From Todiramphus chloris collaris (lineage: Eukaryota > Chordata > Aves > Coraciiformes > Alcedinidae): a DNA stretch of 64,000 nucleotides. The position numbers were made by a program, and so were the translations under genes. The notes beneath the pieces are model-generated. The model had not been told where the DNA came from. It was given only the letters and a program-made list of their open reading frames with translations, and searched no databases. Below are positions 39,701 through 48,800 of this stretch, in pieces. The DNA is taken from positions 15,654,630-15,718,629 of the forward strand of contig JANVCC010000062.1 in assembly GCA_025345505.1 (NCBI GenBank), in the 5' to 3' direction. Within the stretch, counting starts at the first letter, position 1; every line of letters starts with the position of its first letter.

Positions 39701-42700
39701 CAGTAAACAGAATTTAGAAGTCTATCTTAATATAAGTGTTGCATATCATGTAATTCTTACCTGGTATATTTGGCATCCTAGTAATAGAGCACAGCAGTAC
39801 CAAAAATACAGCTGTGCACTATGTCTGACTCCAGTTACCGCTGTTCACATAGCGGTATCTTGCGTACTCTGCATAATTTGGTTTCCAGGGTTGTCAGCAG
39901 TCCATATGAACACCTTAATGTTGCATGAAGGTAACGGTTTTGTGTTGTAGTTTCTCTCCTTTTTTGTCATGCTTGAACTACAAATTCTGTATGTTTAAAA
40001 AAAAGAAGCTTCATTTTCCTGAGGAATTTAAAGTCACATTATGTTACAAGTTTTGCTTATTGAAAAAATGTAGAAGCAGAGACTGCAAGTGCCAAAATAC
40101 TTGCAGGCTTAGCAGAGAGAGGTAAGTTTACAGGAGTCTGTCTTCCTATCAGTACCTATGGGGTAATGATTGAAACTTGTAGGATCACTTCAAAACAGAT
40201 AAAACTTTTTTGCACTGTAACGAACTTCTGCCTTTTTTGTGTTCTTTCTTCTTCGTTTTATTTTGTTTTGTTTTGCCACAGAAGGCATCAACAAGCTCAA
40301 AAACAGTTTGAGGAAAATTCATGGGCAGCATGTCCACAAATAGATACTGTAGAGAATAGACAGAGATATACTTTTTGATGTTCCTCATCCAGTGATCGTG
40401 GATGTTGAGGAGCAGAAAAGGAAGGGATTGTGGAGTGCTCAACCTCGCAGCATCTCCTGCTGCCACAGTTGGGGTTCCTACACTGGGCTACATAGATCGT
40501 GGTCTGTCTGACCTCAGGGGCTAGCACTTATTTTAATAGAATTTCAAGTGCAGTTCTCCTAAACCACGCCTTGGCTTATTTAAATTGGCAAAATCCCTCT
40601 TCAAGAAGTACTTCCTGTGCTTCCAGTCCACTTGATATCTGATAGTATCATCTGGTATAATCATCAGGTAACTGAGGAAAGTTGCCGTTCTTCAGCATGC
40701 TCAGAATGCATCATGATTCTTCCAACAGGACACAAGAGATACCAAAATAGATTGAAAACTTCCATTTCAGGAAGTTTTCACTGTGAAAACCAATGCTATC
40801 CTGTCATTCTCCGTGATCTGGATGCCAGCTAAAGATTTCAAATGTAGATTTGCCATGGGTCCCCAAGATGCATGCAAATTCGTGGTGTAAGCCATTGCGT
40901 TTGTCAACAGGCTGTTTCAGGATAGCTGTCTCTGTTAAGAGGGGTGGGTCATTATCTTATTAATCTGGAGCAGAGATCAAAAAATGCTGTTCTAAATTAA
41001 TTCTTATGATTTGTGTAACATTCCAGTGCCCTCCATCATTCAGCAATTTGCCAGAGAGAAAAGAAGGTTGGCTTCTGCTAGGCTAGTATTAAAGACCCTT
41101 GGGGGAATGTCAGGTACTGTATTTTAATGCCAGTGCTGCTGGATCTTGCAAATCTAGCTAATTAGAAGAGTAAATTTCTTTAGCTGATCTCATATTAGAT
41201 CTTTGGAGTACGGAATAAATCACAGGTGAGGTAAAACTTAACTAGTGACATCCATCTTATGTTTGTGCATAATAACATTAATCCTGTTGCTGGGTAGAAG
41301 AGCGTAACAATAATGTCGCTTCCAAAAAGCTTGTATTGATATCACAGAATCATAGAATGGTTTGGGTTGGAAAAGGACCTTAAAGATCATCTAGTTCCAA
41401 CCCCCAATATCGAGGCTCCCTAGAGACATTCAGCTGTCAATATGAAACTTTCTATGAAAGTGAAAGAGGGGGAGTAAGAGGGACACATATTGATGGGTCT
41501 GACAAATATCTGTGTCTTTTCTCCTCAGGCAATTCAGCTGAGTCGAGATGGACAGTATCTGCTTACGGGTGGAGACAATGGAGTTGTCATGGTATGGCAG
41601 ATGTGGGACCTCAAGCAGCTTTTTGCTTACCCAGGATGTGATGCTGGAATCCGATCCATGGCCCTGTCCTATGACCAAAGGTTAGAGCAAAGTTTGGTCT
41701 CCACAGGAATTCACAGAATATATGCTTAAAATAATTGCATTTTTGGTGTTCTTCCAATTTTGATTTTCTGTGGATCACAGATTCTGGTGATTATATTGAG
41801 AATTCTGCACTCACGTACGTTTCTTTCTAACGTGTCATATTCAGGGCAGGTAATCTTTTTCAGGATTTCAGCTCTTAGGGGAATGAAGAGAGATTCAACA
41901 AGTCTTACTTTGACAGACTTTCAGGAGAGGCTGAGTTACTGACCTGTGTCATTGTACAGTGTGGGTCACATGGAGGTGGAAGGTCACATACATGCTTTTC
42001 GTGTTTCTTCTTTCACTTATGATACAAATCACATTCCTAATTCCAAACCCTTACGTTAGAACAGTTAGAATAGTTGCACAGTAAGATTCCCCCGTAAATA
42101 TCCATATTTTGCTAAAGCAAATCTTAATTTTCGTTTCTAGAGAAGTTATTTTATCCGCAGAAAGCATGACCCTCCTTGAAGATTGCTTCTACTGAAGGCA
42201 ATCAGTTAATATTTTTACTGCATTTGCACATTACGCTTTCAAATGCAGCTCTGTTTAAAGGTCCTTCTCTGTTTTTATCACAAAAGTGGTGTTTGTTTAT
42301 AAGATGGATGTTTGCTATTTCATCTGTACACTTTCATTTTGCAGCTAGAAATTATATTTGCTTTCATGCATTTGCTTTGTTGAGGTCCTGTGTATTTTTC
42401 AAGCAGATTTGGCCCCTAAATCCCTTAGGGATGCCAACATTGTGCAGTAAAGCATATTGTGGAGACACTCAGCCTTCCACAGGTGGAAATCCATACTGAA
42501 TGTTTGAACACTTTTACCTGGACTACATTTATAACACTGACCTAAAATTAACTTCAAAGAATCCAAGACAGCAAAATCTGTGGACTTCAATCAAACATTC
42601 AGCTTCTTGTTAATCATAATTAGAGATTTATAGGCATTTTGGAAGAAACAATTTTCCAGTTACAAAAAAAAGTAAAAAATCAAACTGCTGTTATTTTACT

Positions 42701-43840
42701 GAGTATTTTACGGAATAGTTACTCAGAGGAATTTATGTGGCATGCATGTGTTTCTGTGTTTGAGTGACTGTGTAAAAAGAGGTTTTAGCCTAACACAAAA
42801 AACAATCAAAATGATGCTCTTGAAATGAAATACCCTGATACTATCAAAATGCAGACTCTGATTATGTCATATTTAGTCTTTGTTTTGAAGAAAAGAAACC
42901 AACAGCTTTTTACTCTTTTTAATTTTTTTTCTTATTATTTCTGAGGCTTTTTTTCCTAAAATGCCAAAATTTTGTACACCCCCCATACTTTTGATTTGCA
43001 TAAACCTTTGAGGCAATAGGAAAGACAATACAGTAACTCTTGTCACTGTGTGCTATGTCATGGCTTTCCAAACAGATCTAAATGATCTCCAGGAGTGGGC
43101 CAAGGGTAAGGTATTTAGAAAGAGTGGGACAGCCCAGTGATCCCTTTCAGGAACCTCCAAAACAAGCCAAGCCTTCAGATAGCTTTCAAACCCAAACACC
43201 AACATTTCCAGCTGAAGGCCTGTGCCCACATCCAGTTCCTTCACGCAGATCATGTGCTCAAGTGGGGAAGGTGAATCTGAAACGAACACTTCTCCAAGCC
43301 TTCATTCACTCCGCTGCTTCTCCAGGGCTTTATCCCACTCCAGTGTCCCCCCAAAAGCCAACCAAGCAAGCCAAGGAGATCTAAAGTGGCCTTGGAGGAC
43401 AGCAATGCTGGTCAAAAGTCTGTGGCCGTAACTCTCAGCTGTAGCTTCAGGCCAACCGTGCAAACTGTTGCATACTGTTCTGTACGTTTTATGCTCTGTA
43501 AGTCTCTCAGAGGTGGTGCAGTTGGCAGTTTTATTCAAATCCAGCTTACTAGAGTCTGTGGAAGCCCAGGATGGAAGCCTGACTTTTCTGGTATGTGGAG
43601 CAGTTCCAGCTGTTTTCAGTGGGTGTTGGTCGTTGCTTCAGGTTGTCACATCTGTATCAATGGGACTCTCTGGTGTGTTGACTCCTGTATCTGACCACGA
43701 GGCAGTTCACTAACAAATATGATCTTGTCCTTTCCTGTCCTTTTCTTAGGTGTATAATGACTGGCATGGCATCTGGGAGCATCGTGGTTTTCTACAATGA
43801 TTTCAATCGTTGGCACCACGAGTATCAAACCAGATACTGA
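3461..43840 (+). CDS. LRBA: LRBA, C-terminal part: end of BEACH domain and WD40 region, nine coding exons
   Basis: LRBA is a very large BEACH-WD40 scaffold of the endosomal and trans-Golgi system. In humans it protects CTLA4 from lysosomal degradation and its loss causes immune dysregulation. Nine exons joined at GT-AG sites give 404 codons plus a stop with no frameshift. The product starts at the end of the BEACH domain ([16 protein letters not shown]), passes through the linker (SPLMFTDQ) and runs through WD40 blades ([38 protein letters not shown]) to [12 protein letters not shown] is preferred over its paralogue NBEA because of segments such as [27 protein letters not shown] and the WHHEYQTRY end. 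Human LRBA is about 2,860 residues, so earlier exons lie upstream of the window. The largest intron (E to F, about 16.4 kb) contains an assembly gap. One in-frame 6-residue duplication occurs in exon G. Confidence 0.97.
5230..5560. promoter_or_regulatory. Candidate conserved non-coding element with repeated homeodomain-type sites
   Basis: A CpG-dense patch (5,232-5,315, including a CACGTG E-box) is followed by a block where CATCAGAT (5,411 and 5,440) and TTTAATTGA (5,426 and 5,465) each occur twice. GGATTAA and TAATTAG cores are also present. LRBA introns of vertebrates form part of the MAB21L2 regulatory landscape. The enhancer reading is inference from composition and motifs; conservation was not tested. 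Confidence 0.3.
6267..6282. repeat. (GT)8 microsatellite
   Basis: Eight GT units, directly preceded by short TATA steps. A simple repeat in LRBA intron A-B. Confidence 0.9.
6808..6985 (+). CDS. LRBA: LRBA coding exon B (BEACH-WD40 linker and first blade)
   Basis: The exon has 178 bases and ends in phase 1. It runs from SPLMFTDQ through [12 protein letters not shown] and [15 protein letters not shown] to the first base of the next codon. The acceptor is CTCCTGCAG and the donor GTAAGT. The [20 protein letters not shown] segment is characteristic of LRBA/NBEA just before the WD40 repeats. Confidence 0.95.
6986..9719 (+). other. LRBA intron B-C
   Basis: The intron is 2.73 kb and AT-rich. It holds a small imperfect tandem at 7,171-7,232 and a G-rich patch near 9,025-9,090. 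No exon or mobile element was recognised. Confidence 0.85.
7171..7232. repeat. Imperfect short tandem repeat, about three copies
   Basis: Three related units built around AAAACCTTG..GCACAC with a period of about 20-23 bases. Confidence 0.6.
9720..9782 (+). CDS. LRBA: LRBA coding exon C (63-nt symmetric exon)
   Basis: This short exon carries [15 protein letters not shown] and has phase 1 at both ends, so skipping it would remove 21 residues without a frameshift. The acceptor GAATTCCAG is good. The donor, G|GTCTGT, is a weak match to consensus. Confidence 0.93.
   Translation, partial: LIKVLYKTSLTSCQWKSILS
9880..10400. promoter_or_regulatory. Candidate conserved non-coding element with palindromic octamer
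   Basis: The block begins 98 bases after exon C. It holds the perfect 14-bp palindrome ATTTGCATGCAAAT (9,900-9,913), two octamer sites overlapping tail to tail, and many TAAT/ATTA cores. It lacks repeats and low-complexity runs. An enhancer role, possibly for MAB21L2, is inference; no alignment was made. Confidence 0.35.
11215..11463 (+). mobile_element. CR1 LINE fragment (end of ORF2), truncated at both ends
   Basis: One frame reads [20 protein letters not shown], then [19 protein letters not shown], matching the C-terminal part of avian CR1 ORF2. The DNA then continues with the usual AGGCTGCCCAGAGAGG stretch. The 3' tail and the rest of ORF2 are missing. Confidence 0.85.
12605..12665. repeat. 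TA-rich simple repeat
   Basis: Two clusters of TATATA steps are separated by about 20 bases, then followed by a short CA run. Confidence 0.8.
13372..13527 (+). CDS. LRBA: LRBA coding exon D (WD40)
   Basis: The exon has 156 bases with phase 1 at both ends. It encodes [17 protein letters not shown], then a WD40 blade with [20 protein letters not shown] and [11 protein letters not shown]. The acceptor is TTCTGTTCAG and the donor GTAACG. Confidence 0.95.
13528..17477 (+). other. LRBA intron D-E
   Basis: The intron is 3.95 kb and AT-rich, with T runs (13,918-13,936; 16,300-16,326) and a candidate regulatory site pair (14,284-14,349). A 129-codon minus-strand open frame at 16,754-17,143 has no recognisable family and is treated as chance. 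Confidence 0.85.
17478..17645 (+). CDS. LRBA: LRBA coding exon E (WD40)
   Basis: The exon has 168 bases with phase 1 at both ends. It encodes [20 protein letters not shown] followed by a blade ending [16 protein letters not shown], and then IIGDNPR. The GHWD and LLLWYW motifs are the typical GH and WD-like dipeptide positions of a repeat. The acceptor is GTGTTTTAG and the donor GTAAGT. Confidence 0.96.
18623..19249 (+). pseudogene. Possible decayed coding remnant, unidentified
   Basis: One + frame runs about 600 bases with only three internal stops, all TGA (18,833, 18,884, 19,010), and needs no indel. Parts look protein-like, for example [20 protein letters not shown] and [16 protein letters not shown]. 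The antisense strand is also open for about 126 codons (19,086 down to 18,709; for example [20 protein letters not shown]). I do not recognise either reading, and the real coding strand, if any, is undecided. It could be an old retrocopy or chance. Confidence 0.25.
19821..19920. other. Assembly gap (100 N)
   Basis: Exactly 100 N are flanked by CCCCC on the left and C10 followed by T11 on the right. The round size suggests a placeholder of unknown true length, broken at a homopolymer. Confidence 0.98.
21706..21990 (-). mobile_element. Old, diverged CR1 LINE 3' end
   Basis: The left edge (AATCACAGAACCATAGGAAA) and GGGAGCTTTGGTCACCTGAT resemble the reverse complement of a CR1 tail. They are followed by diverged matches to the CR1 3' region such as AGTGCTTTCCCAGTGTTCAG. 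The right limit is uncertain. Confidence 0.5.
24806..24836. repeat. (TTTTG)n simple repeat
   Basis: Four TTTTG/GTTTT units precede a T run. Confidence 0.85.
29025..29048. repeat. A24 homopolymer
   Basis: Twenty-four consecutive A. No retrocopied gene or SINE was recognised on either side. Confidence 0.95.
33728..33765. repeat. G38 homopolymer
   Basis: Thirty-eight consecutive G are followed by A6, 262 bases upstream of LRBA exon F. The tract could form G-quadruplexes. Its exact length in the genome is doubtful, since such runs are often mis-sequenced. Confidence 0.9.
34028..34129 (+). CDS. LRBA: LRBA coding exon F (WD40)
   Basis: The exon has 102 bases with phase 1 at both ends. It encodes [19 protein letters not shown] and [13 protein letters not shown]. 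The acceptor TTCATTGAAG follows a T-rich stretch and the donor is GTAAGG. A run of 38 G lies 262 bases upstream of the exon. Confidence 0.96.
34130..35308 (+). other. LRBA intron F-G
   Basis: The intron is 1.18 kb and AT-rich. No exon, repeat or mobile element was recognised. Confidence 0.85.
35309..35523 (+). CDS. LRBA: LRBA coding exon G (WD40) with in-frame 18-bp duplication
   Basis: The exon has 215 bases, enters in phase 1 and leaves in phase 0. It encodes [20 protein letters not shown] and then [20 protein letters not shown]. An 18-base unit is present twice in tandem (35,353-35,370 and 35,371-35,388, one mismatch). It gives [12 protein letters not shown] where family members have a single copy before NCL. 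The acceptor is CTCATTAG and the donor GTGAGT. Confidence 0.95.
35353..35388 (+). repeat. Two-copy 18-bp tandem duplication inside LRBA exon G
   Basis: Units ACATTAGAAGGTCCTGAA and ACATTAGCAGGTCCTGAA differ at one base and encode TLEGPE and TLAGPE. The frame is preserved. Confidence 0.95.
36251..36305. repeat. Purine-rich tandem, about 21-bp period
   Basis: GAAAAGGAAAGAAATGGGAA occurs in near-identical tandem copies, grading into GGGAAAGG. Confidence 0.8.
36408..36625 (-). mobile_element. CR1 LINE 3' end, 5'-truncated
   Basis: The left edge CACAGAATGATTGAGGCTGG is the reverse complement of the CR1 3' terminus. It is followed by AAGGGACCTCTGAAGATCAT and the usual sequence up to GTCAAGAAGTGTTTCCTG. 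It is in antisense orientation to LRBA. Confidence 0.9.
38940..39230. promoter_or_regulatory. Candidate conserved non-coding element, TAAT-rich
   Basis: The block has many AATTA/TTAAT cores and the perfect 14-bp palindrome CAAATAATTATTTG (39,076-39,089), with no repeat content. The regulatory reading is inference only. Confidence 0.25.
40395..40540 (+). mobile_element. Ancient CR1/L3-like LINE tail
   Basis: TACACTGGGCTACATAGATC followed by GTCTGTCTGACCTCAGG resembles the ending ACTGGGCTAGATGGACC..GGTCTGACC of old amniote CR1/L3 elements. It is strongly diverged and the limits are approximate. Confidence 0.45.
41342..41411 (-). mobile_element. CR1 LINE 3' tail, short
   Basis: TCACAGAATCATAGAATGG with the terminal octamer repeats, then GGTTGGAAAAGGACCTTAAA, is a classic reverse-oriented CR1 end. 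Only about 70 bases are present, ending about 120 bases before LRBA exon H. Confidence 0.92.
41529..41680 (+). CDS. LRBA: LRBA coding exon H (WD40)
   Basis: The exon has 152 bases and leaves in phase 2. It encodes [18 protein letters not shown], then [18 protein letters not shown] and [11 protein letters not shown]. The acceptor is CTCCTCAG. The donor GTTAGA is weak; retention of the following intron would add about 15 foreign codons before TAA at 41,727. A CR1 tail lies about 120 bases upstream. Confidence 0.96.
41681..43749 (+). other. LRBA intron H-I
   Basis: The intron is 2.07 kb with a weak donor (GTTAGA). Several 80-100 codon open frames near 43.08-43.7 kb overlap on both strands and match nothing I recognise. 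No mobile element was seen. Confidence 0.8.
43750..43840 (+). CDS. LRBA: LRBA terminal coding exon I
   Basis: The first base completes the Arg codon of exon H. The exon then encodes [20 protein letters not shown] and WHHEYQTRY, with TGA at 43,838-43,840. The acceptor is TTTTCTTAG. This is the conserved C-terminus of LRBA, closing the last WD40 blade. Confidence 0.97.
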
Positions 43841-45270
43841 TCTTCACAGAGACCAAGCTTAGCCCTGATGTGGGCAGCTGCTGTCAGAAGGAAACTGAAC
43901 ACAGCAAGCCTCCCTTGGTGTCTTGCCACAGCATTGTTCCTTATAAATAGCTGTATTACATCTGAATGTAACTTAAATTTGCTGGAAGAAGCAACCTATT
44001 TTTTAAAGTTAATTGCTATTTTTGTAGACCTTGCTTGACTTTTTTGGGGGAAGGGCAAAGAAGCAGAAAAACGGCTGCTGGGTTCTGTAGTTAAAAATCT
44101 ATATTTTTAGTCCTAATGAGAAGTCTATTTTGATCCCTGTCTGTAAAAGAAACCTAAAGTAAAGGTGGTTAAAACTCAACATTCTAGCTATATTATGAAG
44201 AAATGGATTTTCCGTCTGAAGCTTTATCTATAACCTTGAGAAATATATGATTTTAATGCAATGGAAACAAATTACAATGTTTGGGGAGGTTTAATCCGCG
44301 CTGTCTGCACCACGCTTTGTCTCATACTTTTCCAAATGATTGTACTACATCAGCACTGAAGTTTCTGGGAATCAATGGTAATATTTAAATTATGATTAAT
44401 GTAATTTTAAACCTTGCATATTGTTTCCATCAATGTTACTGTTCAAGCATGTTTCTAGGCCTAGACAATTAGTTCTTTTTAGTTGTATGTTTTGTGCAGT
44501 TGAGAGAGAAATTGGGAATGGAGTTCGTGTTACATCAGGTGTGAATCCTTCTAGTTTCTCCCTGGCATCTCCTTCAAAGCACACCAAAATGTGGATTGTT
44601 CCTCAGAATCAGAAAGGCTGTTTTGAAGACTTCAAACCCACGGAGGCAGGTTTTTTAATAGGTGCAAGTATCAAAGCACACTTGTGCTGGTTGACTGGGA
44701 AAGCACTAAAAAGGCAGGTGCTTGCTGGTGCACAGCCTCTGTACAGCAGAAGCATGGGACTTGCAGGTGACTTTCCTTTTTCTTTCCCAAAACCAGCCCC
44801 TGCAGTACTGTAGCACATGTCATATACCTTTCCTGTGTCTAGCAACAGCAGCTTTTATATTTGGCTGTGACCAAATACAGTCAGATCCTGTCCAGTCACG
44901 TTAAATTACCTCTTTCTTTTAGGAAATGAAAAATAATTTATACTAAGGAACAATAAGTTATTTTGGTGTTGCACAAATCTACTTTTCTACAAGATTGCCG
45001 TGCAGAACTCTGTGATAATATTTGTGAAAAGAACTGTTATTGTTTTGTAAGTCTGTATTGCATAAAGATCTCCTTTGTATGTTGTGATCAATATGAGTTG
45101 AAATTTACATTCCATGTCTGTATTGATACATACATTTCTCTAGCTGCCTACTAGAGCAGTTACTGGTTTTTCTAAGCATTTAACTACTATCTCTTTCAGT
45201 AAAGATTTGGAATGAGAAAATTCAGTTTGAGTGAAGAAATTAAATAAAATTACATTTGTAATTGAGAGCT
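43841..45270 (+). other. LRBA: LRBA 3' untranslated region
   Basis: The non-coding stretch after the LRBA stop runs to just past the AATAAA at 45,243. A GT-rich stretch (about 45,284-45,308) follows, as expected downstream of a cleavage site. No coding potential was recognised in it. The end is inferred from the signal, not from transcripts. Confidence 0.7.
45243..45248 (+). promoter_or_regulatory. LRBA: Poly(A) signal AATAAA, LRBA
   Basis: This is a canonical hexamer about 1.4 kb after the LRBA stop, followed within 65 bases by TG-rich sequence. No earlier AATAAA was noticed in the UTR. Confidence 0.65.
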
Positions 45271-45756
45271 TCAGTGGAGTACTGGGTCTTGTGATTCAAT
45301 ATGTGTATAGGAAATAGATGCTATGGCCAGTGCACTTACAACACTTTTGGTGTAATGCAACAGTGACTAAGTTTTCTGTGCTTTCTGGTTTTATACTGAT
45401 GTGGTTTTGGTGGTATCAGTAGAATTACATTTATATGTTTTGTGGAGCAGGAGGGTGATCTGAACAAGCAAAGGCTACGGTTGTCATGTCTGTGGTAAGT
45501 GCCCAGGGTGTTGAGCAGTAACGTTTGTTATGCAAAACTTGTACTTCCTTAAGTTCAACAACGTTCACAGCCTTCTGTCAGAAGATTTCGAGGTGAAATG
45601 GGTGTGTTCCTGAAGTTCAACTTGCGTTTGTCTCAAACCAGAGGTGGGTTTCCTAGGCTAGGTGGAGGGGAAAACACCAAACAAATGAAGGTGTATTTTA
45701 CCAACTGGAAATCCTGAAATTTTTCTCTTTATGATCTCCTGTTATCTTAGAAAACA

Positions 45757-45900
45757 CTTTTATTATTGATAGAACTAACAGTTTCTGAACAGCTTTTATT
45801 ATTGATAGACATAATAGTTTCTGATCAACTTTTATTATTGATAGAAGTAACAGTTTCTGAACAGCTTTTATTATTGATAGATGTAACATTTTCTGATCAT
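45757..45900. repeat. 36-bp minisatellite, four units
   Basis: Units begin CTTTTATTATTGATAGA at 45,757, 45,793, 45,829 and 45,865, exactly 36 bases apart, and alternate GAACAG and GATCAA-type ends. Because 36 is a multiple of three, the minus strand stays open and reads LSIIKAVQKLL-like 12-residue repeats. There is no sign that this is a gene. Confidence 0.95.
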
Positions 45901-48519
45901 GAAGACAAAATATTTCAAGGGGAGTTGTTTTGGTAGATTGCTTGTTTTAGAAGGGGCCCTATTTACTGATCATCAGATGTTTTCCCAAACTGACAGTACA
46001 ACCGCATCTCTGTGTGCCAACATCCCGAGGTGCCCCCAGGCAGTGCATGGGGCTGGGTGGCTCTGGGATGGTCTGGAGTACTTCTGGGAGCAGCAGCAGT
46101 GGTGCAGCACAGTGCTCGGCACAGTCCGAGTGCTGCAGCCCTTCTGTGGAAAAGGAGGACATCACCTTCTGCTCCATGAGCAAGCCTGTGAAGATATACC
46201 CCCCTGCCCTGCTTGTGCTGGTGGCTTTGGTGAGTAGGACAGATCTCCTCTTCCCACAGACACACAAACCTGCCTTGGACACCGCCTGGTCCACGTCATG
46301 CCCTTTGTGATGAGGTGGGGGAAAAAGGGTTAAATTGCCCCGATTCAGCCTGTGTTAGTCTGTGCAGGGCTGCACCTCTGTCATGTGCATTGCCTGAAAC
46401 TTGTTTGCTCCCCAGGTGCCAGGCGTTAGCCTGCAGCTAGCACTGAGCTGCCTGTTTGCAGAATATTCCAGAGAAGAGGCAGCCGAGGTCTTTGTTTCTT
46501 CAAAATTCAGAGGGATTCATGAACAGCAGGCTTCTCCGTGACTGTCCAGGCTTTCTTCTGTTCTGGTAAGTTCAAATGGACGTGGTGTTAGCTGTAGTTT
46601 GTGGCAGGCTCTGGAAAGCAGCGTTTTCTGGGAGCGAGGCTGGTCAGAAGCTGTGCTGAGGGTCGGTTTTGGAGGAAAGAGTCTGTGAAATCCCCTCTGT
46701 TTGCTGAAAATTGCTGATAGAAAACCTGTAGGATCTGGCAAGAAATGATGGTGTGATCAGAGTGGTGGTTTCTCTGAAGGAAGTTTGTGGTGTTGAACAA
46801 GAATTGGCCTAGACATGGTGACTACCTAGATTTAGCTTGTCCATTTTCCATATTCATAGATGTAAGTGTGCTTGTGTTGTGGCATCTCTGGTTTGCTTTC
46901 TCTCTGGTGAAATGGTTCACTAGCTTGGGTTTTCCATGTGATACATCGTCACATGAAATCCAAAATGGTTTTACTTTTATGCAGAACCAACTTCAGCTCT
47001 TCAGGAAACTAACACAGTTAATGATTCATGTCCATGCCTATGCATCATAATTTAAAGCTGCTCTTTAAAAGCTCTGGATCAGAAACTGTAGGAAATGGTT
47101 TCTGAATTTGTTTAGATTTACTGGAATTCAACTGCATTTAACCCAAAGCCCTGCAACTGAGGAGAAAGGAAAAAAAAAAAGATTAAAACATGAAACAAAG
47201 TTTCATAAGAATAATAAGAATTTCATAAGAATAAATTCTAACTTGCATCTCTAAAGTGTTTTAATTGAGACTTCTTATGATAAAGAAGCATATTGTTATA
47301 AAGATTATGTAAAAAATCTCACAAGTTTTTATATATTACGGGAATGCAACTGCTTGCTTGTAAATGAATTGAGAGCATCAGAAAGTCTACTCTTGAAAGC
47401 ACAGAGATTTGTATATTCAGTAAAATCTGAAATGACATAAAACTTCATACTTAGGACTGTATGATACAGCTGACTAATTAAAGACATTTCGGTGTGTGCT
47501 TGGCAGTTATGCTGTGCAGCATGACAGGGGACAAAAAGAGGGTTTGAAAACGTGGTGCTTAACAGACAAAGTTTGAGATACGCTCATTTACTGTTTTCGA
47601 GTTTGGATTTTGGTTTCTTCCCAATGTTGCTTTGTGCATTGTGAGCTGTGAGCTGCAAAATGCTGTAGCAGAACTGAGTCCAGTTGCGTCTGTAGAATCT
47701 GGTTCCTTCAGCAGTAGCTGTATGCAGGCAGAGATAGATGATGCTGCAGATGGCTCTTGTGGTTTGGTTTTTGTCCTATGGATCCTGCAGGATCCTTTTT
47801 CAAGCAAGCCCCAGCAGCTGCAAACCAAAACCTGACCATTCTAAACAACAGAGCTGGTGTCTTTTTGAGCAAAGGGTTTGAACTTCAAGGGTTTAAACAC
47901 TCTGAACTTCAGTATTTCTTATTAATTGGCAAATTTTATGCTGGGCTTTCTGTTTCCAAACGTGACAAAGGCACTTGAAATTCAAATGCTGTTTGAAACA
48001 AAATCAACAACAAGAGCAGCAGCTGAGGAAGAACTTCTTGGTGGCTTGTTGGACACAGCTTCCTTCTTGTCCCTCCCCTAGTGCTTTTGGAAAAATGCCC
48101 ATTGAGTTTAAAAACAAAAGCCCCCTAGAAAGGATTTCCAGGAGAGAAAAGCTCAGCTAGATACCTGTTTGTGTGCATCAGACATTGAAACCGAGTTCAG
48201 TACAAGTGTTTGATTCGTTTGCCTGGCTTTAATCTTAAATCAGTTTTACTTCACCAGCATTTTGCATGGGTTACTAGTTCTCTGTGTGTCTGTTGCTTTC
48301 CAGTTGCTGCTTCAGTGCAGCTTGAAAGAAATAATGAATAAATGTCAAATATCATTTCCCATTTTAAAATTATTGTTGATGAATATATATATTTATATAA
48401 CAATGAGTACTTGAGGAAATTTACTCTATCAGTCTGTAATAATTAAGACTAATGACAGCGGGGGGGGATGTGTGTGATACGAGAACCAGGCTTAAACAAG
48501 ACTTCTAAATAAAAGTTTC

Positions 48520-48800
48520 TTGTTTAGTGCATAAATTATTATAAATTATTTATGATTAGCCTGAGATTATTGAATTATTATAAATAATTTGTTATATATT
48601 ATATATTTTATATATTATCACATTGTCATAATTATACTATATAGTAAATAATACCTAATATATTATATATTATTATAATATAATGTATTATATATTACAT
48701 ATATTATATATTATAATGCATAATATAATATTATATTACAACATATATAATTTATATATTATATATACAATATAAAATATATTGCATAAAATAATTAGAT
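48520..48800. repeat. AT-rich low-complexity tract
   Basis: About 280 bases consist almost entirely of ATATTA/TATATAA steps, with many short self-complementary segments. Confidence 0.9.

Larger units (their letters stand above)
35524..41528 (+). other. LRBA intron G-H
   Basis: The intron is 6.0 kb. It holds a GA-rich tandem, two CR1 tails on the minus strand, an old CR1-like tail on the plus strand, a TAAT-rich block (38,940-39,230) and a 191-codon open frame (39,375-39,950) of unknown meaning. Confidence 0.85.

Noticed and set aside
41342-41411. CR1 tail as part of LRBA exon H
   Set aside because: The exon acceptor at 41,528 is clear and the CR1 segment lies wholly upstream in the intron.
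1-45270. MAB21L2, which is nested in an LRBA intron in vertebrates
   Set aside because: No intronless frame of about 360 codons with MAB21 motifs is present in these 3' introns.
45698-45900. Regular repeats as a possible CRISPR array or repeat protein
   Set aside because: The units are contiguous, with no spacers, in a bird genome. The open minus-strand frame follows from the 36-base period.
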